NCBI RefSeq assembly: GCF_011090185.1
Contig: NZ_JAAFGS010000006.1
Coordinates: 1 to 64,000 of the forward strand
DNA from: Saccharibacillus alkalitolerans
Lineage (GTDB): Bacteria > Bacillota > Bacilli > Paenibacillales > Paenibacillaceae
Length of the DNA: 64,000 bases
Direction of reading: 5' to 3'
Shown: positions 60,033 to 64,000 of the stretch, piece by piece
How the letters are laid out: the number at the start of each line of letters is the position of its first letter
Numbering within the stretch: position 1 is the first letter of the stretch
The notes under the pieces: model-generated
Database searches by the model: none
Seen by the model: the letters and a program-made list of their open reading frames with translations, nothing else
Told to the model about the DNA's origin: nothing
Position numbers and translations under genes: made by a program

Positions 60033-60593
60033 ATGAAACTTGTCATCGTCTTCGGTCCTCAGGCCGTAGGCAAAATGACGGTCGGCCAGCATCTGGCGGA
60101 GCAGACCGGATTGAAACTGTTCCACAATCATATGTCGATCGATTTCGTCTCCCAATTTTTCGATTACGGCACGCCTTCCGGCAAGCGGCTGGTGAGCCTG
60201 ATCCGGCAGGAGATCTTCGAGGAAGTGTCGCGCAGCGACTTGAAAGGCCTGATCTTCACGTTCGTCTGGGGCTTCGACCTGCAGAGCGATTGGGATTATA
60301 TCGAAGCCGTGTCGAAGCTGTTCGAGTCCAGGGGAGGCACGGTCTGTCTGGTCGAGTTGGAAGCGGACATCGAAGAGCGGAAGAAGCGCAACGTCACGGA
60401 AAACCGGCTGCTGCACAAACCGAGCAAGCGGGACGTGAAATGGTCGGAAGGCGAACTGGTCGCGACCTACGAGAAGCACCGTTTGAATTCCCGCCCCGGC
60501 GAGATTCAGAAGCCCAATTACATACGCATCAACAACGAAAATATGGAGCCGGAGCAGGTCGCGGACCTGATCCGGGAGCGCTTCGGACTATAG
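60033..60593 (+). CDS. P-loop kinase-like protein (AAA_18/shikimate kinase type)
   Basis: The 186-residue protein has the Walker A variant GPQAVGKMT, an NHM segment and a lid-like region RKKRNVTENRLL. It is likely a small-molecule kinase of unknown substrate. It follows the phosphoesterase by 12 bp. Confidence 0.82.
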   Translation: MKLVIVFGPQAVGKMTVGQHLAEQTGLKLFHNHMSIDFVSQFFDYGTPSGKRLVSLIRQEIFEEVSRSDLKGLIFTFVWGFDLQSDWDYIEAVSKLFESRGGTVCLVELEADIEERKKRNVTENRLLHKPSKRDVKWSEGELVATYEKHRLNSRPGEIQKPNYIRINNENMEPEQVADLIRERFGL

Positions 60594-60669
60594 AGGCCGC
60601 CGGAAGAACGAATCCGGGATTCGGCTGCCGAATGCTATGAAAATACATCCGTAAAAGGGGGGACGCCGC

Positions 60670-60837
60670 ATGATTACGATCCGATTCGCCGAGCAGGGCG
60701 ACATTCCGCGGATTCAGGCGGTCGCCCGCGACGCCTGGACATCCGCGTACCGGGGCATTTATCCCGAGACGATCGAAGGACAACCCAAAATCCAGGTGAA
60801 GATGGAACGGGAAATTTCGGCGGCTGACGAAGGATGA
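60670..60837 (+). pseudogene. Truncated GNAT acetyltransferase
   Basis: The 55-residue frame has the GNAT opening MITIRFAEQGDIPRIQAVAR and DAWTSAYRGIYP but then passes into unrelated sequence and stops. The acetyl-CoA-binding part is absent. Its end overlaps the next start (ATGA). Confidence 0.72.
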
Positions 60838-61769
60838 TGACGATGCAAAAAATTCGCAGAAAGCGGACGATCGAAGGCACAACGATGCCGGGAATCATCC
60901 ATAACGGCGGACAGTATTTTATGATCGATTTGAATATTTACGAAGACGGCATGGCCGACTGCTGGGAGCTGGTCGACCTGGACGGTCTGAGGGGCAAGCT
61001 GGAGTCGGGCTGGTTAACGCCGACGATTCCCGCGGGCAGACCGCTGTCGATTCACGGCCTGGGCAGTTATGTCGTGGAATCGGCCCGCTGGCTGCACGAT
61101 ACCGGCACGTATTACGAAGCGGTTCTCGATCGGCTCAAGCGGCTGAATCCGGAAATGAGCAATCTGTATACCGTCACCGAAACGCAGAAAAAGCTGGCCG
61201 AATCCAGACGCGTTCAATTTATCGAAGAAGCCGTTCCTTTTTACGTGCGGAGCGAAACGTTTTACGAGACGGCCGAAGGCCGAAGCATTTTCCTGTTCAT
61301 GCGGCGGGAAGGGCGCAGCGATCTGATCCGTCTGACGGTCTACGAGGACGGCACGGCGGAGATCTGCGACGCCGACCGCGAACAAGCGTATTCGTCGATG
61401 GCGGAGGTCGAAGCGCTGTTCGCGGACGGGACGCTGTTTACCGAGTTCGACCGGCCCGTCGACGTCACGATCGCGGGACTCGGCGAACTGCGGCTGTCCG
61501 CGGTTCTGAACGCGGCTCCGGTCGGGGAAAAACGGAAAGAAGCGGCCGACCTGCTCGGCAAACTGCAAGGCGGAAAAACGACGCTGGAGCTGTGCCGGGA
61601 CGCCTATCACCGCTACCTCGAAGAGCCGTCCGAGCGGCGCAGAGCTTTTTTGAAAGAGCGGTACGAGGACGTTCCCGAGCATCAGCGCCTGTACCTGGGC
61701 GACATGGATACGAGGGACGAAGATTACCGAAGAATTCTGTATACGCCGGAAGATACGCGCGAAGTGTGA
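60834..61769 (+). CDS. Hypothetical protein with duplicated domain
   Basis: The 311-residue soluble protein shows two related halves, each containing an F-M/L-x-D-L/R-x-V/I-YEDG-(M/T)A-(D/E) pattern (MIDLNIYEDGMADCWEL and LIRLTVYEDGTAEICDA) about 135 residues apart. No catalytic motif is evident. It starts inside the preceding GNAT remnant's stop. Confidence 0.75.
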   Translation: MMTMQKIRRKRTIEGTTMPGIIHNGGQYFMIDLNIYEDGMADCWELVDLDGLRGKLESGWLTPTIPAGRPLSIHGLGSYVVESARWLHDTGTYYEAVLDRLKRLNPEMSNLYTVTETQKKLAESRRVQFIEEAVPFYVRSETFYETAEGRSIFLFMRREGRSDLIRLTVYEDGTAEICDADREQAYSSMAEVEALFADGTLFTEFDRPVDVTIAGLGELRLSAVLNAAPVGEKRKEAADLLGKLQGGKTTLELCRDAYHRYLEEPSERRRAFLKERYEDVPEHQRLYLGDMDTRDEDYRRILYTPEDTREV

Positions 61770-61808
61770 CGGTGCAGCCGGGAGCCGTTCGGATAGGAGG
61801 TGAATTCG

Positions 61809-63287
61809 GTGGAATTTTGGAAAAGAAAAAAAGCCGCCGGTTCCGAAGAACCGGAGCAAATGCGGGAACAAGCGCCGCCGCCGGCCGTTCCTACCCAGAC
61901 GGAGCGGATTATCGCAAAAGTGCCGCTCGCCTCCCGCAAAGACAATCTGCGCAAAGTGTTCGGCGCAAGCAGCCATAAGTACGCGCTGAAAGAACCGCTT
62001 TCTCCCGAGACGGTCGAAGCGTTCGAACGCAAGCACGGCATCTCGCTGCCGCAGGAATTGACGGATTTCTTGACCTTGGTCGGCAATGGGGGCGCGGGAC
62101 CTCATTACGGCATTTACCCGCTCGAGGAGATGGAGGAAGAATCGGCCCGGCTGGCGGAGCCGTGCCTGCTGCGGCCGGATTTCACTTTGGACGAATGGCG
62201 GCAGTTGGACGCCCGGTGCGAAGAACAGGCGGAGGAAGAAGACGATCAGGCTTACGCTGCGGCCGGAGAACGGATGTTTCAAGGGACGCTGTGCATCGGG
62301 ACGCAGGGCTGCACGTACGATACGGTGCTGGTGCTGAACGGACCGTACCGCGGCAGAATCGCGTATATCGACCGAGATTATCAGCAGCCTTTTTTCACGT
62401 ACGAAGAGAACTTCCTGAATTGGTACGAACGCTGGCTCGACGAGCTGCTCGCGGGCTATAACGTCGACAGTTTCGGCAAGCTGCGTCACGGCGGCGAAGA
62501 AGAGCTGTTCGCTCTGTTCGACGAAACGGACGACGAAGATACGCGGTTCGAAGCGATCCGGGGGCTGTTCAAACTGCCCTCGCTGCAGCCGGATACGATA
62601 GCGCGGCTTCGGATCATTTTTCGGGAAGCGGAGCCTTTTTCTCCTCTTGCCCATATGACGATGAGACATTTGGCGAGTGTCGATTTTCCTTACGTGGAAG
62701 CGGACACGCTGTATTATATTCGCCGCGGCCCCGAGTCGGCGGACCGCCAGGCGGCCGCGCGGCTGATTTCGACCTACATGCCGGCCGAGAGGCTGCGAAA
62801 ATGGCTGCCGAGCTTGATTCGGCTGCTGCACGGAGAAAACGATAGCGACGCCTTTTTTTCCTTGCTGATGCTGTTGGAAGAGGCGGAGGCGCTGGATTTC
62901 GACGTGCTTCGGCCGCTGTTTGCCCACCCGGAAGCCGGGATTCGGAGCAAGGTATTCTATGCTGCGGGGAAACTTCCGGATAAGGCGCGGCATGTGGACG
63001 TTTTGCGGGAAGGGCTGCTCGACCCGGACACTAAGGTGAGATTGTATGCCGTGCAGGCGCTTAGAGACGTAGCGGACCCCGAACTGCTGCCGCTGTACGG
63101 AAAGCTGCTGCAGGAACATGCGGAGCGCAGCGATCATATCGTCGGCAACGTGATGGGACGGCTGCAGGAATTCGGAGACGAAGCCCTGCCGCTGCTGCGC
63201 GAAACGGCGCTGAGTCACCCTAATCCCTATGTAAAGGAAGAAGCTCGGCAGATCCTGGAGCGGCGGGGAGCGATCCGGAACGATTGA
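61809..63287 (+). CDS. SMI1/KNR4 (SUKH) domain protein with HEAT-like repeats
   Basis: The 492-residue protein has an N-terminal SUKH domain (about 55-215: FERKHGISLPQELTDFLTLVGNG and GAGPHYGIYPLEEM) and a C-terminal helical HEAT/ARM-like region (about 230-490). SUKH proteins often serve as immunity proteins to contact-dependent toxins; no toxin gene is nearby. GTG 61809, 8 bases after AGGAGG, is preferred over GTG 61800, which lies in the ribosome site. Confidence 0.83.
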   Translation: MEFWKRKKAAGSEEPEQMREQAPPPAVPTQTERIIAKVPLASRKDNLRKVFGASSHKYALKEPLSPETVEAFERKHGISLPQELTDFLTLVGNGGAGPHYGIYPLEEMEEESARLAEPCLLRPDFTLDEWRQLDARCEEQAEEEDDQAYAAAGERMFQGTLCIGTQGCTYDTVLVLNGPYRGRIAYIDRDYQQPFFTYEENFLNWYERWLDELLAGYNVDSFGKLRHGGEEELFALFDETDDEDTRFEAIRGLFKLPSLQPDTIARLRIIFREAEPFSPLAHMTMRHLASVDFPYVEADTLYYIRRGPESADRQAAARLISTYMPAERLRKWLPSLIRLLHGENDSDAFFSLLMLLEEAEALDFDVLRPLFAHPEAGIRSKVFYAAGKLPDKARHVDVLREGLLDPDTKVRLYAVQALRDVADPELLPLYGKLLQEHAERSDHIVGNVMGRLQEFGDEALPLLRETALSHPNPYVKEEARQILERRGAIRND

Positions 63288-63330
63288 GGGGATCGAAAAT
63301 GCCCTCGGACAAAAGGAAGGACGGCGAACG

Positions 63331-63804
63331 ATGAACTATCAGTTTTTAATTACGCTGTCGATCAGCGAACTTATCTTCTACCCGGATGAATTCGAAGAAT
63401 ACCACGAAGCGCAGGCGGCGGTCCGTCAATTGGCCGAAGAACTGGGGATCGATTTTCCGATGACGGAAATTTACGATCGATATTTGAAGATGCGGGTAAA
63501 CACGGGGGACGTCCTGCTGTTTCGGGCGGGAAGCGGAAAAAATTTGATCGTGATCGACACGTACCGGGAGCCTTACGATCAGCTTAATGTGGTGCGGTTC
63601 GGCGCGCAGATTGCGGGCACGGACGAACGTCTGCCGAGCGTACGCCGGCTGTTCCGGGAACTGCACGACGGGTGCGAAGTGCAGATCCGCTACGAGGAAG
63701 GACAGGGCATTTTGCATAACATGATCAATCCCGCCAATTATCCGCTGGACATTCGGATGGACCCTTACCGCTACGAGCAGCAGTTAAAGGTGTTCGGCGG
63801 CTGA
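63331..63804 (+). CDS. Hypothetical protein
   Basis: The 157-residue soluble protein starts MNYQFLITLSISELIFYPDE and is mixed alpha/beta (LLFRAGSGKNLIVIDTYREP). No family recognised. AAGGAAGG lies upstream. Confidence 0.7.
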   Translation: MNYQFLITLSISELIFYPDEFEEYHEAQAAVRQLAEELGIDFPMTEIYDRYLKMRVNTGDVLLFRAGSGKNLIVIDTYREPYDQLNVVRFGAQIAGTDERLPSVRRLFRELHDGCEVQIRYEEGQGILHNMINPANYPLDIRMDPYRYEQQLKVFGG

Positions 63805-63866
63805 ACGCAGCGGAAAGAAACATTCGGATCAAGAAGGTAAGTGAAAAAGAAAGCGAGAGTGAACGT

Positions 63867-64000
63867 ATGGAATGGTCGATCAGGGAAGCGAGGGCGGAAG
63901 ATCTGCCCGATCTGAAAAAGCTGTGTTGGGAACTGGATACGGATGCGGTATTTTATCAGCCGAAGCGGTTTGTGCTGGCCGAGCGGCCGGACGAATTTTT
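63867..64000 (+). CDS. GNAT-family acetyltransferase, 5' part (cut by window end)
   Basis: The visible 44 residues (MEWSIREARAEDLPDLKKLC) match the start of GNAT acetyltransferases. The catalytic part lies beyond the right edge. Confidence 0.65.
   Translation, partial: MEWSIREARAEDLPDLKKLCWELDTDAVFYQPKRFVLAERPDEF

Overview
The window looks like the chromosome of a GC-rich, spore-forming Gram-positive of the Paenibacillaceae (Paenibacillus/Saccharibacillus type). The signs are strong AGGAGG ribosome binding sites, lipobox lipoproteins, a YesM/AraC sensor-regulator pair beside a sugar ABC importer, S-layer-homology (SLH) domains, CotF-like spore coat genes and a GlcNAc operon. Genus is inferred, not proven. 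No rRNA, tRNA or CRISPR was seen.

Layout. 1-7052: two-component system and carbohydrate ABC importer. 7237-12108: terminator, SLH protein and a coupled 1151-aa secreted protein. 12305-12830: two small spore coat genes. 13776-21557: a tightly overlapping operon of a small protein, a PHP metallohydrolase, a glycerophosphodiesterase, a LacI-type regulator and a four-part ABC importer, probably for phosphodiester-type substrates. 22158-23733: WYL regulator divergent from a VOC protein. 24317-27716: rpiR-nagB-nagA. 27938-31581: assorted single genes.

31729-46911 is the exceptional part: an integron-like cassette array. A tyrosine recombinase is followed by an attI-like site with four 15-bp direct repeats, then six attC-like sites. 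Five are exactly 98 bp and share a three-hairpin fold with compensatory changes; the sixth is a 165-bp variant. Five consecutive cassettes begin with GTTRNNNG and end, just inside their own attC, with the exact 8-nt complement of that start, extending imperfectly to 15-18 nt. Cassette contents are AT-rich: a minisatellite, a DUF3024-like gene with a decayed second copy, an unknown protein, a GNAT acetyltransferase, and a 1918-aa nuclease-STAND-type protein resembling Avs anti-phage sensors. The last interval holds an antisense radical-SAM peptide cluster (30-aa precursor, SPASM maturase, PqqD-like protein, MATE exporter) and an IS110 transposase broken by an in-frame stop. The recombinase lacks the extra segment typical of IntI and lies in the same orientation as the cassettes. 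From my knowledge integrons are rare or unreported in Bacillota, so this is the main candidate for a new system.

47445-64000 returns to host-like composition: small housekeeping and accessory genes, paralogous quinone-oxidoreductase-like genes, and several truncated genes that suggest local decay. Three intergenic regions (2968-3206, 21848-22031, 23990-24180) carry unrelated hairpin units phased at exactly 50 or 51 bp, present in both orientations, a shared architecture that no named family I know explains.
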